Shown piece by piece: positions 17,537-26,390 of a DNA stretch of 64,000 nucleotides. Location of the stretch: contig CP128433.1 of NCBI GenBank assembly GCA_032615215.1, forward strand, positions 2,935,501 to 2,999,500, in the 5' to 3' direction. A program made the position numbers and the translations under genes. Below the pieces are notes generated by a model. The model was given only the letters and a program-made list of their open reading frames with translations, was not told the DNA's origin and did not search any database. Source of the DNA: Microbulbifer sp. MKSA007 (GTDB taxonomy: Bacteria > Pseudomonadota > Gammaproteobacteria > Pseudomonadales > Cellvibrionaceae). Within the stretch, counting starts at the first letter, position 1. Each line of letters starts with the position of its first letter.

Positions 17537-19899
17537 AGCTGTTGGCCACTATCCGGAGAGCCTGGCAAAGCAGCAGTCGCAGAGTTCGCGCACTGCTGCT
17601 TGCGCCCGCCGCCCTCACAGCGGTACTGCTACTGCTCGACTTTGCTTTCCCTCCACCTCTTCCCGAAACTCAAGATTTTGCACGGGTCGTTGCAGATCGT
17701 TACGGCAAACCACTACGTTTCTTTGCCGACAGTCGCGGAGTTTGGAGATACCCAATATCTCGGGAAAATGTATCACCGCGCTTTATCGAAGCTCTTCTCA
17801 CCTACGAAGACCGACACTTTTATCGGCACCCCGGAGTAAATCCGCTAGCCCTATTGCGAGCTTCAGTCCAATACCTTCGCAATGGACGAGTCGTTTCCGG
17901 CGGTTCCACTCTCACCATGCAGGTAGCGCGACTACTGGACCCACACCGCAAAACTCTGCTGGGCAAAACCAAGCAGATATTGCGTGCATTGCAATTGGAG
18001 TGGCACTTCAGCAAGAATGAAATTCTCGATCTGTACCTGAACCTCGCACCTTACGGCGGCAATATTGAAGGCGTGGAAGCAGCCAGCCGTCTATACCTGC
18101 GTAAATCAGCCTCCGACCTTACCCATGCGGAAGCTGCACTGCTAGCTGTACTGCCTCAGGCTCCGAGCCGCCTGCGGCCAGATCGGCATCCTCTAAAGGC
18201 ACAAAAAGCCCGGGACAAAGTTCTGGATAGACTGCAGTCATTTACCGTCTGGAGCGCAAAGGATGTTGAGCGCGCTCAACTTGAGCAGGTCTATGCGGAA
18301 CGCTTGGAATTCCCACAAAACGCCCCGCACCTAGCCCGCAGGCTGGTGAATACCATCAGCGATCAAGAAGTTATTCGCACCACAATCGACGGCAACATCC
18401 AGCGCGGATTGGAAGATTTTCTGCGCGATCATATGGATAGCTATCCAGCCAAAACATCTGCAGCTGTTGTAGTTTTGGAGAATTCCGATTTATCCGTGCG
18501 CGCCTACGTAGGAGCTTCTCATTTTGGTAACAGACGCCGCTATGGCTATGTCGATATGGCCGGGGCTGTGCGCTCACCGGGCTCTACGCTCAAGCCCTTT
18601 TTGTACGGACTTGCCATTGATAAGGACCTGATCCACAGCGCCTCCCTGCTCAGCGATGCGCCCCGTATATACGGCGATTACCGCCCTGAGAATTTCCATC
18701 GAGGCTTCGCCGGCCCTGTCACCGCCACCGCCGCCCTTCAGAAATCTCTCAATGTTCCTGCAGTTCAGCTACTGGAACATTACGGCCCCGGTCGATTGGC
18801 CGCAGCCCTGGAAAATGCCGGACTAGCACTAGAGTTTCCCAGTGGCGGTAGACCCAGTTTGGCCATGATTTTGGGGGGAGTAGGTGCTCGTCTTGACCAG
18901 CTGGCAGGCATTTATGCCGCACTGGCACGGGGAGGCCAGACTGCAGCTCCCCGCTATTTACCCGAGGAGCCCGTACGTGAAAGGCATCTGATGTCTCCTG
19001 AGGCAGCTTGGATTACATTTGAAATGCTCGCTTCCAATCGCGGAGGTTCCCGCCGTTGGCGCAATCTGGTGCGGCAAAACAAGGCAGATATCGCCTGGAA
19101 GACAGGCACCAGCTACGGCTACCGGGATGCCTGGGCGATTGGCGTAACTCCCGGCTACACCGTCGGCATTTGGGTAGGCCGACCGGATGGCACTCCCCTA
19201 CCCGGTTACTATGGCTCCATTAGCGCCACACCTCTGTTGAACGCAGTTATCGCCGCATTACCAGACAACAAACAACAGCACCTGAAAAAGCCCGACTTAG
19301 TAACTCAAGAGACTATTTGTTGGCCGCTTGGGGGCCAGAAGACGCTCACACAAACCAGCCACTGCCATCTGCAACACAACGCCTGGTTAATCCAAGGGCG
19401 CACACCCAGAACACTATCGCCGCAAGGTGAGCCTCTGCGGGCAGCACAAACCTTTAGTTTCTTTGCAAACCGGCAAGGTATGCGGGTAAAGCCCAGTTGT
19501 ATGGATTCTTCTACTCAAAGGCATAGCTTAGCCCTTTGGCCAAAAGAACTGGAATCCTGGCTACCTGAAAACCAGACCCGGGCCCAACAAATTCCTCCGA
19601 CGGCTCCCGAGTGTTACACCCCGACTGCAACAACAGGGACTCCACTAAAGATTATCGGAGCTGGAGATGGTAACCAGTATCGACCTACCGGCAAAAATGC
19701 CCCACTTCCGCGTTTAACTCTGAGCGCGATTGGCGGACAGGGAAAGCGCTATTGGTTCCTAAACGGTGAGCCCAAGGGCGAAACCCTCGGAAACGAAAAC
19801 CTGGCACTATTTCCGGGAAGTGGTAAGCACCAAATTGCTGTACTGGATGCTAGCGGGAATGTCGATCGGATTGAGATTTTTGTAGGAAACGACAACTGA
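17533..19899 (+). CDS. pbpC: penicillin-binding protein 1C (bifunctional peptidoglycan synthase)
   Basis: Inner-membrane enzyme of 788 residues that polymerises and may cross-link peptidoglycan. One N-terminal membrane anchor (about 20-38) precedes the GT51 transglycosylase domain, with catalytic Glu92 in YEDRHFYRHPG and motifs GGSTLTMQVARLL and LYLNLAPYGGNIEGV. The transpeptidase domain has the nucleophile in SPGSTLKPF (Ser351, Lys354), the SLN triad in ALQKSLNVPAVQ and KTG at 523-525. The C-terminal BiPBP_C domain (about 690-788) is the mark of PBP1C. It starts with GTG inside the GTGA overlap with the alpha-2-macroglobulin gene, so translation is likely coupled. Confidence 0.95.
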   Translation: MKLLATIRRAWQSSSRRVRALLLAPAALTAVLLLLDFAFPPPLPETQDFARVVADRYGKPLRFFADSRGVWRYPISRENVSPRFIEALLTYEDRHFYRHPGVNPLALLRASVQYLRNGRVVSGGSTLTMQVARLLDPHRKTLLGKTKQILRALQLEWHFSKNEILDLYLNLAPYGGNIEGVEAASRLYLRKSASDLTHAEAALLAVLPQAPSRLRPDRHPLKAQKARDKVLDRLQSFTVWSAKDVERAQLEQVYAERLEFPQNAPHLARRLVNTISDQEVIRTTIDGNIQRGLEDFLRDHMDSYPAKTSAAVVVLENSDLSVRAYVGASHFGNRRRYGYVDMAGAVRSPGSTLKPFLYGLAIDKDLIHSASLLSDAPRIYGDYRPENFHRGFAGPVTATAALQKSLNVPAVQLLEHYGPGRLAAALENAGLALEFPSGGRPSLAMILGGVGARLDQLAGIYAALARGGQTAAPRYLPEEPVRERHLMSPEAAWITFEMLASNRGGSRRWRNLVRQNKADIAWKTGTSYGYRDAWAIGVTPGYTVGIWVGRPDGTPLPGYYGSISATPLLNAVIAALPDNKQQHLKKPDLVTQETICWPLGGQKTLTQTSHCHLQHNAWLIQGRTPRTLSPQGEPLRAAQTFSFFANRQGMRVKPSCMDSSTQRHSLALWPKELESWLPENQTRAQQIPPTAPECYTPTATTGTPLKIIGAGDGNQYRPTGKNAPLPRLTLSAIGGQGKRYWFLNGEPKGETLGNENLALFPGSGKHQIAVLDASGNVDRIEIFVGNDN

Positions 19900-20155
19900 T
19901 TTTCATAAAGCAGAAGACTGCCATGTCGTTTCTCTCACAGAACATAGCCCTTAGTGTCACCCTATCGGCAATCGAGTGTCAGCATTGGCGTGGAACATCG
20001 TAGTTCGGGCTCAATTTTAGTAACTCCACCAACTTACCCAAAATAGGGAAGACGCGAATACACAGCACACCTTAAATGCAGTATATCTTTCCGGCTTCTC
20101 CAGCAGTAACACTCACTCGCTTACTACTTTCCCCAGATTAAAAACCCCTCCGATC

Positions 20156-21067
20156 TTAATCCAAACAGGCAGGTTCAGCTGTTACATGAGTATTGGCAAT
20201 CCAAGTATTACTTCCACTGCAAGTTGGATCGGTAGGATCACGTAAATCAAATGCAGAATTATCAAGCGATGTATTCCCTACCACCACATTATTCTCATTA
20301 TTGAATCCAGCGATATTGATACCGGCTGTATCAGGCGAGCCATTTGTGCCATTTTCCATGACTATATTTTGTATTATAGAAGTACTTGATACATCCACAT
20401 TGAGTTCAATCCCATTACTCGCACTGCCGGTAACAAAGTTCTGAATAACTGCTGTATTACTTTCATTAATATCAATTCCGTTATCACCATCAGTACTGCC
20501 GACAACAGTATTTAGCTGAACCAGTGTAAATACACCATTTACCGTAATCCCCTGATCACCGGCTGATTCAATATAATTATTGATAATTTGGTTTCGATCG
20601 CCTCTAACATCTATACCATCATCATTGCCAGTATCAATAATTTGATTCCCAACAATATTATTGGAGTCACTATCAATAACAATTCCCTCTCGTGGAGAGT
20701 TTAAGATCATAATTCCATCTATGGTATGAAATCCATCTCCCTCCAGGTTTAAACCATCTGGACAGTCGGTTATCGTCCCACCATAAACGGCACCAGATAA
20801 TCCATTAACTAAAATTCCAGCGATACCTTCTAGATTTGGGTTATCACAAATAATTTCCCCGCCCTCTGCCATCGTAAGTCTTCCACCGGGTCCAGTTACT
20901 GTTACCGCATAGGGATTCGCCAGGCTCAGTTCACAATTCAGCATTTCCGACAGGGTTTCAGCTGTTGTTATTACATCGCCACAATCAACAGCCATAACAA
21001 GTGGTGATGAGAATAAAGTAGCACTTGTGACGAAAGCTGTGACTAACTTGTGGTAATAGGTGTTCAT
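20156..21067 (-). CDS. secreted right-handed beta-helix protein
   Basis: Exported protein of 303 residues. A signal peptide (LVTAFVTSATLFSSPLVMA, cleavage about residue 26) is followed by a cysteine-containing N-terminal cap (DCGDVITTAETLSEMLNCEL). About eight parallel beta-helix rungs come next, with recurring N-x-I-x-x-N and D-N/D-G-I-D patterns (NDDGIDVRGDRNQIINNYI; STDGDNGIDINESNTAVIQN; ASNGIELNVDVSSTSIIQNI). This is the NosD/PbH1 type of fold, often found in polysaccharide-acting or adhesive proteins. No catalytic motif is recognisable. It is monocistronic, facing pbpC convergently. Confidence 0.8.
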   Translation of the reverse strand: MNTYYHKLVTAFVTSATLFSSPLVMAVDCGDVITTAETLSEMLNCELSLANPYAVTVTGPGGRLTMAEGGEIICDNPNLEGIAGILVNGLSGAVYGGTITDCPDGLNLEGDGFHTIDGIMILNSPREGIVIDSDSNNIVGNQIIDTGNDDGIDVRGDRNQIINNYIESAGDQGITVNGVFTLVQLNTVVGSTDGDNGIDINESNTAVIQNFVTGSASNGIELNVDVSSTSIIQNIVMENGTNGSPDTAGINIAGFNNENNVVVGNTSLDNSAFDLRDPTDPTCSGSNTWIANTHVTAEPACLD

Positions 21068-21337
21068 AGCAGGTCCCTCTCATTGATATAAGAAAATTGT
21101 AGGCATAAGCCACACTTCACGTTTCCAATATCAATGAAAAGAATTCATTCTGAGCCTAAGGGAGCTTTTATTATGTTGCTCTATCTCACATCTATTATTT
21201 GAGGTAGGCAAGCATAACGAAACTTTGATAACGTCAGCAAATAGACACTGTAATTGCCTTTATAATTTACATAATTAATCCTTGAGACCTACTAAAAAAA
21301 GAGCCTCAATAGCGTTTCACCTCTATTTCTCATCACC

Positions 21338-21940
21338 TCAAAAGCTATTCTCGAACAGGACGTCATTTATCGACAGCTGTCCACCACGCCCATTCGCAAC
21401 TTTTGCCGCTTTTCCAATCACTATCATCATCCCGATCAAATAACCTTCGGGCAAATTGATCAGCTCAGCGACTCTCTCTGGGTCAAACCCAACCATTGCA
21501 CCTGTGTCATATCCCATAGACTTTGCCGCTAACATCATGGTTTGTGCTGCCAATCCACAGCTTCGAATAGCCTCGTCCCGCTGTAGTTGCTGCTTACCCT
21601 TGTAGAACTCAGTTAGCATTGGCACTAACACATCCCTAGCCTCTTTCGGCGCTTCGGCCCAGTACCGCTCCGGCCGGTCGCTCCAGGCATTAATATCTGC
21701 ACAAAGTATGATCAACTCAGAAGCATCTTCTACTTGCTGTTGCCCCCAGGCTGCATCTTTAAGCTGGCTACGGAGGGAAATGTCAGTGATGCGCAGGAAG
21801 CGCCAGTGCTGGATATTGTAAGAAGTCGGCGACAACATAGTCGCCTGGACCAGACGGGTGAAGTCCTCGGCAGGCATCTCTGCTGTGACATCGAAATGCT
21901 TAACCGAGCGGCGGGATTCAACAGCTTTAAACAATTCCAT
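21338..21940 (-). CDS. nitroreductase family flavoprotein
   Basis: FMN-dependent oxidoreductase of 200 residues. The N-terminal phosphate-binding signature VESRRSVKHFD and the segment MLSPTSYNIQHWRFLRI are typical of the nitroreductase fold. The C-terminal region ESFGLAAQTMMLAAKSMGYDTGAMVGFDPERV (here beginning SCGLAAQ) and LPEGYLIGMMIVIGKAA completes it. Members act as dimers, using NAD(P)H to reduce nitroaromatics, quinones or enones. A LysR regulator gene on the same strand lies upstream (118 bp gap), so LysR control or cotranscription is possible but not shown. Confidence 0.92.
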   Translation of the reverse strand: MELFKAVESRRSVKHFDVTAEMPAEDFTRLVQATMLSPTSYNIQHWRFLRITDISLRSQLKDAAWGQQQVEDASELIILCADINAWSDRPERYWAEAPKEARDVLVPMLTEFYKGKQQLQRDEAIRSCGLAAQTMMLAAKSMGYDTGAMVGFDPERVAELINLPEGYLIGMMIVIGKAAKVANGRGGQLSINDVLFENSF

Positions 21941-22058
21941 AAGTTTCTCTCTGACTATCGTTCGTTGATTGAATGTCGATGAGAAGAAGCTTATTGGGTT
22001 TCCTTATCGTTGATAATGGGGTTCGGCGGAGACTTACTGTTGACGAAAGGTTAACAGT

Positions 22059-22964
22059 TTACTGATCCCAATAAGGTGTATCGCCGCCAAAGTACTCTAT
22101 TGCAAAGTCTATAAAGGCGCGGACTTTGGCTGGCATAAACTGCCGCTCAGGGAAAACCGCGTAGATAGACTTGGCAGGCATCTGGTACTCCTCGAATAGA
22201 GGAGTTAGCTTTCCAGCCTCAATGTCTGGTCCTGCCACGAAGGTGGGTAAGCGGCCTATCCCTACACCCTGAAGAAGAGCTTCCCTCAGTGCCTCACTAT
22301 TATTTACCTGGTAGTTACCCTTCACCTCGATGGTATTTAAGTGATTGTCTTTGATAAAACCCCACTCTTTCACATCCCTGGAATAAGTAAAAATCAGGCA
22401 ATTATGGGCGCTCAACTGCTCCAGTTCTGTGGGCTCTCCGAATGCCTTCAAGTAGGAAGGTGACGCACAGAGTACACTTTTCAGAGGTGCAAGTTTGCGG
22501 GCAATCAGGCTGGTATCGGGAAGGTCCCCTCCGCGAATGGCTATATCAAAGCCCTCCCCCACTAAATCGACAACTTTATCGTCCAGTACCATGTCGATAC
22601 TAATCTCGGGGTAACGCTTCATAAATACGGGAATTAACGGAGCCAAATGCAATCTACCAAAGGACATAGGAGCATTGATCCGCAAGCGCCCCCGAGGCTC
22701 CCCCTGTAGCTGCAGAACTGCGTCTTGAGCATCTTTGGCCGATTTATAAGCAATGCGTGCGTGCTCATAAAAATGCTCCCCGGCCTCCGTCAGGCTCAAT
22801 TTTCGCGTAGTTCTGTGCAAAAGCTTCACCCCAAGTTGCAGCTCCAACTGGGTAACCCGCTTACTTACCGCTGATTTTGAGATGCCGAGTAACTTTGCCG
22901 CCGGGGAAAAGCCACCGGTTTCAGCCACAGTCACAAATATTGGAATCGATGCAATTGTCTCCAT
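22059..22964 (-). CDS. LysR-family transcriptional regulator
   Basis: Regulator of 301 residues. The winged-helix N-terminus reads IPIFVTVAETGGFSPAAKLLGISKSAVSKRVTQLE-like (about 5-40), followed by the linker helix and the LysR substrate-binding domain from about residue 90. The sequence GEPRGRLRINAPMSFGRLHL is characteristic of the large AaeR/DmlR-like subgroup. The start at 22964 is chosen because it fits the family N-terminus and has AAGGA upstream; an in-frame ATG exists at 23039. It is transcribed divergently from the EamA exporter gene with about 100 bp between, the usual arrangement for LysR control of a divergent target. Confidence 0.93.
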   Translation of the reverse strand: METIASIPIFVTVAETGGFSPAAKLLGISKSAVSKRVTQLELQLGVKLLHRTTRKLSLTEAGEHFYEHARIAYKSAKDAQDAVLQLQGEPRGRLRINAPMSFGRLHLAPLIPVFMKRYPEISIDMVLDDKVVDLVGEGFDIAIRGGDLPDTSLIARKLAPLKSVLCASPSYLKAFGEPTELEQLSAHNCLIFTYSRDVKEWGFIKDNHLNTIEVKGNYQVNNSEALREALLQGVGIGRLPTFVAGPDIEAGKLTPLFEEYQMPAKSIYAVFPERQFMPAKVRAFIDFAIEYFGGDTPYWDQ

Positions 22965-23067
22965 AAGCGACTGTTTCCTTCTCCTCAACAGTGAGTGTCT
23001 ATAATGCTGGATTATCAGTTTACCAGAAACGACATACACTTATCTCTCGCTAATAGAGGGAAGAAGC

Positions 23068-24000
23068 ATGAGTGAAGTTACCAGGGGGTTAAGCCCATCA
23101 ACTACAAGCCCCAACACCTCGCTCTGGTGGGTTCACTGCCTGATGATACTTTGTACACTACTGGTTGCAGGATCATTTCCTATTGGGGAGTTAATCGCCG
23201 ATTCACTCCCGGCGGATTCCATGATGTTGATTCGATTCTTAATTGCGGCGGGACTATTTGCACCCTTCATATTTTTAAAGCACGGGATTCAGCTTCCAGA
23301 GCCAAAAAAACTACTGGGGTATGCACTACTCAGTATCCCATTGGTTGTCTTTTTCTGGTGTATGTTTGAAGCACTCAAATACACCACCGCAGTAAATACC
23401 GGCGCTCTTTTTACAACCGTTCCGGCGATGACAGCCATCTTTACTTTGATCATCAATGGCGAGCGGAGCAGCACCCGTAAAGTTATCGGCCTAACCCTTG
23501 GGACTCTGGGTGCAGCCTGGATTGTATTCAAGGGGAGTATCACAACAGCGATAACGCTAGACCTAAACAAAGGGGATTGGATATTCACCCTAGGTGCTAT
23601 ATCACTCAGTTTATATAACCCGCTTATCAAGAAGGTTCACTCAGGGGAGCCTACAGAGGTCATGACATTCTGGGTTATTCTATTTGGTGCGCTCTGGTTA
23701 CTATTGCTCTCTTTTCCAAACTTAAACCAGATAGAATGGCGAAATATACCCACCGAGACTTACGGCGGGCTATTCTATTTAGCCTTATTCTCAACTTTAA
23801 TTAGTTTTTTTCTGCTGCAATTCAGTACATTAAGGATCGGGGCAACTAAAGTAGCAGCATATAGTTTCTTGAATCCGATATTTGTACTAATAGTGGCCAT
23901 AGTATTGGAAATGGCAAACTTTAATATCAGCTTCATACCTGGAATAGTGTTGGTCTTTGCAGCCATGCTATTTATCCAGGCGGAAAAACCTAAGGAATAA
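23068..24000 (+). CDS. DMT-superfamily (EamA) transporter
   Basis: Inner-membrane transporter of 310 residues with ten predicted helices in two EamA repeats (about 18-150 and about 165-305). Motifs include ALKYTTAVNTGALFTTVPAM at the end of helix 4 of the first repeat and LRIGATKVAAYSFLNPIFVL in the second. EamA proteins export amino acids, metabolites or drugs. The gene diverges from the LysR regulator, its probable controller. A purine-rich AGAGGGAAGAAG lies before the ATG. Confidence 0.93.
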   Translation: MSEVTRGLSPSTTSPNTSLWWVHCLMILCTLLVAGSFPIGELIADSLPADSMMLIRFLIAAGLFAPFIFLKHGIQLPEPKKLLGYALLSIPLVVFFWCMFEALKYTTAVNTGALFTTVPAMTAIFTLIINGERSSTRKVIGLTLGTLGAAWIVFKGSITTAITLDLNKGDWIFTLGAISLSLYNPLIKKVHSGEPTEVMTFWVILFGALWLLLLSFPNLNQIEWRNIPTETYGGLFYLALFSTLISFFLLQFSTLRIGATKVAAYSFLNPIFVLIVAIVLEMANFNISFIPGIVLVFAAMLFIQAEKPKE

Positions 24001-24058
24001 TATCTCTGAACAGCTTATAAGAGATAGAATGGTGCTGCTATCAATAAGTGCAATATTT

Positions 24059-24304
24059 CTAGTCTACAGGCTTTTCTATCTCATAAATTGCATCAGAAAT
24101 ATCCTCCAACTTAGAGGACACTATTACCTGAGCATCATGTAAGCCCTGATTATAAAATTCGGCCCCCATCTCCTTTGCAAGGAAATCAATAAAGAACTCC
24201 GCTTCAAAACCGCCAATTTCCAGCTCAAATTCTTTAGACAGATAGCCCCTGACCTTCTCGATTAGCTCTAATTTCCGTCTCTCTTCCAATTGTATTTCGG
24301 ACAT
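24059..24304 (-). CDS. DUF2164 family protein
   Basis: Small cytoplasmic protein of 81 residues. The pattern IEKVRGYLSKEFELEIGGFE followed by FIDFLAKEMGAEFYNQGLHD matches DUF2164 as I know it (IG-x-L/F-A/E, then FL-x-x-E-x-G-x-x-x-YN). The start at 24304 (MSEIQLEERRKLE) is preferred to an upstream ATG because it fits the domain and has AAGGTAG before it. The role of the family is unknown. It faces the EamA gene convergently. Confidence 0.8.
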   Translation of the reverse strand: MSEIQLEERRKLELIEKVRGYLSKEFELEIGGFEAEFFIDFLAKEMGAEFYNQGLHDAQVIVSSKLEDISDAIYEIEKPVD

Positions 24305-24453
24305 ACTTCTACCTTGTATTAAAGAAAGCATGCAAGTATGACACAAATATATTAATCGTGGCGCCCCCAAGCAATTATAGAATCTTCTACAATATATCTC
24401 AGGGGAGAGGTATCCAAATTCAAATCTCTATCGATTATTTGTTGCGATAATAC

Positions 24454-26007
24454 CTAATCCACTACTTTAATTTTTGATGTCCCATACTCACTGACAATAT
24501 CTCCGTAAGTATCAGCACTCGGACCATTTATAGATCTTACTGTTTCATAGAGCCGCCATCGACCTGTAAACTGATCACTTTCAAATTTACTAATCAAGTA
24601 ACCTGCTCTATTCCCTTTGCGGAACTTCATATGAGGATTTTTCTTTAACGTAGTCTCGGTGCTACGGTTATCTGCGATTTCGTACCAAATAGCACCACCA
24701 TCCCCGCGGGTCAGGGATGGAGCCGTTATTTCAATCGCGACATTATCTCTACCCGCATTGTAATCATCCGCAAAGGGATCTAAGGCGAGCCCTGAGGCCA
24801 TTGCTTTATGTAACCCCCCGGACAAGACCACGATATTGTCTTCAAGCTCACCAAATAAATTCAATAACCAGTTATGGGATTGGGGGTATCCTCGCCAGGC
24901 ACTCGGGGAGTAATTGTTCCACCATTCAAAAACCGGTGCCCCAGAGCAAACTATTCGCCAGCGCGCACTGGATTGCTTAATGGCCTGCTCAAACCATGTC
25001 GCCTGTTCCTGACCAATAATACTGCGGCCAGGGTAATCAAATTCAGAAAATATAGGTTGCCGTTTCTTGAAGTTATCCGGCATATCATTGATTGGCTCAT
25101 CCCGATCATAGAAGCACATATCCAGGAAAAAGATATCAGCCATTTCACCATAAGGAACAGAGCGCCATACTCGCCTCGGCGCAATAAAACGGATTGGCAT
25201 CCAAAGGAAGAAGGTTTCCATTGCAGCTTCCATCACTTCTTCGAAGTCAGCTCCGTTGATTTCCGGCCCCTCTCGCCAAACACCATTTCTCAGGTCGCCA
25301 TCATCCCAAATCACCATCCAGGTGTGCATTTGATGTGCTTGCTGTAGAAATGCATCCCTTCTAATTTCAGAGTATCTAGCTCGGTAACTCTCCCGATCAA
25401 ATTTGAAGTCAGAGTACTCAAACTTACGGTAGTCACCAGAATTTGAGGATGCATAGGAGTAGTCCCCCAGGTGGATAACAGCATCAATATTCTGCTCCCG
25501 CTCCACCATATCCCGGTAGCCTACAAACTCCCCATGCTCAAAATGTGAGCAGGAAGTGACAACAAACTTAAGAAAAGAAACATCCTCGCTAGTCGCTGGA
25601 GCCAATTTTATGCGACCGACAGAAGAAGTCTGATCCCGGTACTTAAATCGGTAGGTATAATCCCGACCGTAGTTTAGCTCTGTAACATCCAGCTTAACCG
25701 TAAAGTCTTTTGATTCATCCGTTTGCAGATACCCGGATGAAACAACCTGGCCAAATGTATCGTCGAGAGCAACTTCCCAATAGACAAGGGGAGAAACCTC
25801 CTCAGTGGTTACCCTTGTCCAAATAATAACCGAATTGGCTGTTGGGTCTCCGGAGGCTACACCATGCATAAAGTGGCTCGAGGTACTAGCGAGCCCATCA
25901 TACTCATAATCGAGCACATCACTACTGGCCCTCAGCGATGGCGCCATAGCGCTAACGGTTAACAGCCCACCCCATTTTAAAAGCGTCCGTCGATCAAATC
26001 TGTTCAT
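24454..26007 (-). CDS. phoD: PhoD-like alkaline phosphatase/phosphodiesterase, Tat-exported
   Basis: Exported metallophosphoesterase of 517 residues. The N-terminus MNRFDRRTLLKWGGLL carries a twin-arginine motif, so export is probably by Tat. A PhoD_N domain (about 40-135) contains HGVASGDPTANSVIIWTRVT. The catalytic metallophosphatase part begins VVTSCSHFEHGEFVGY and includes DAVIHLGDYSYASSNSGD, the usual metal-ligand region. C-terminal VVLSGGLHKAMASGLALDPF holds further conserved residues. PhoD enzymes are Ca/Fe-dependent and release phosphate from mono- and diesters. The start at 26007 is chosen by the Tat signal. A large TonB-receptor gene lies upstream on the same strand, separated by a strong terminator, so they form separate units. 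Confidence 0.88.
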   Translation of the reverse strand: MNRFDRRTLLKWGGLLTVSAMAPSLRASSDVLDYEYDGLASTSSHFMHGVASGDPTANSVIIWTRVTTEEVSPLVYWEVALDDTFGQVVSSGYLQTDESKDFTVKLDVTELNYGRDYTYRFKYRDQTSSVGRIKLAPATSEDVSFLKFVVTSCSHFEHGEFVGYRDMVEREQNIDAVIHLGDYSYASSNSGDYRKFEYSDFKFDRESYRARYSEIRRDAFLQQAHQMHTWMVIWDDGDLRNGVWREGPEINGADFEEVMEAAMETFFLWMPIRFIAPRRVWRSVPYGEMADIFFLDMCFYDRDEPINDMPDNFKKRQPIFSEFDYPGRSIIGQEQATWFEQAIKQSSARWRIVCSGAPVFEWWNNYSPSAWRGYPQSHNWLLNLFGELEDNIVVLSGGLHKAMASGLALDPFADDYNAGRDNVAIEITAPSLTRGDGGAIWYEIADNRSTETTLKKNPHMKFRKGNRAGYLISKFESDQFTGRWRLYETVRSINGPSADTYGDIVSEYGTSKIKVVD

Positions 26008-26390
26008 TGTAAGCAGCCTTGCCCTTGCTACGGTATGAATGTTGACGCGCAAGTGAAGCAAACGATGATGACAAACAGGTTAAGGCTAAACGCCCTTTAA
26101 AAACGTGAGATCCTATTCCAATGGAAAGCTAAAATTCCCCTGCAAGTATTTACACTCGCAGTTACTTCCAAATAGCTTACAACACATGTTTTGGGGTAAT
26201 TACAGCAACAGATTATTTATTGCTCTAGATAGCTCACAATAATATTTTTCCAGAACAGCTGAATTAATTACATCATTAGATCTGCGACATCATGCCGATA
26301 GTATATTGATCAGTGAGAGGTTCATTAGGCAATAAAAAAGCCGGACTGCATAATACAGTCCGGCTTTTATCATACTCGCTTAGTAACTAC
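26008..26390. other. intergenic region between phoD and the TonB-receptor gene
   Basis: AT-rich, 383 bp. It contains the promoter region for phoD on its left and a strong symmetric terminator at 26339-26365 on its right. I see no gene here. Confidence 0.6.
26339..26365 (-). terminator. rho-independent terminator after the TonB-receptor gene
   Basis: Perfect 10-bp stem (AGCCGGACTG at 26339-26348 and its complement at 26356-26365) with a 7-base loop. It is flanked by A-runs on the left and T-runs on the right, so it can end transcription in both directions. It lies 26 bp past the receptor stop codon. Confidence 0.9.
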
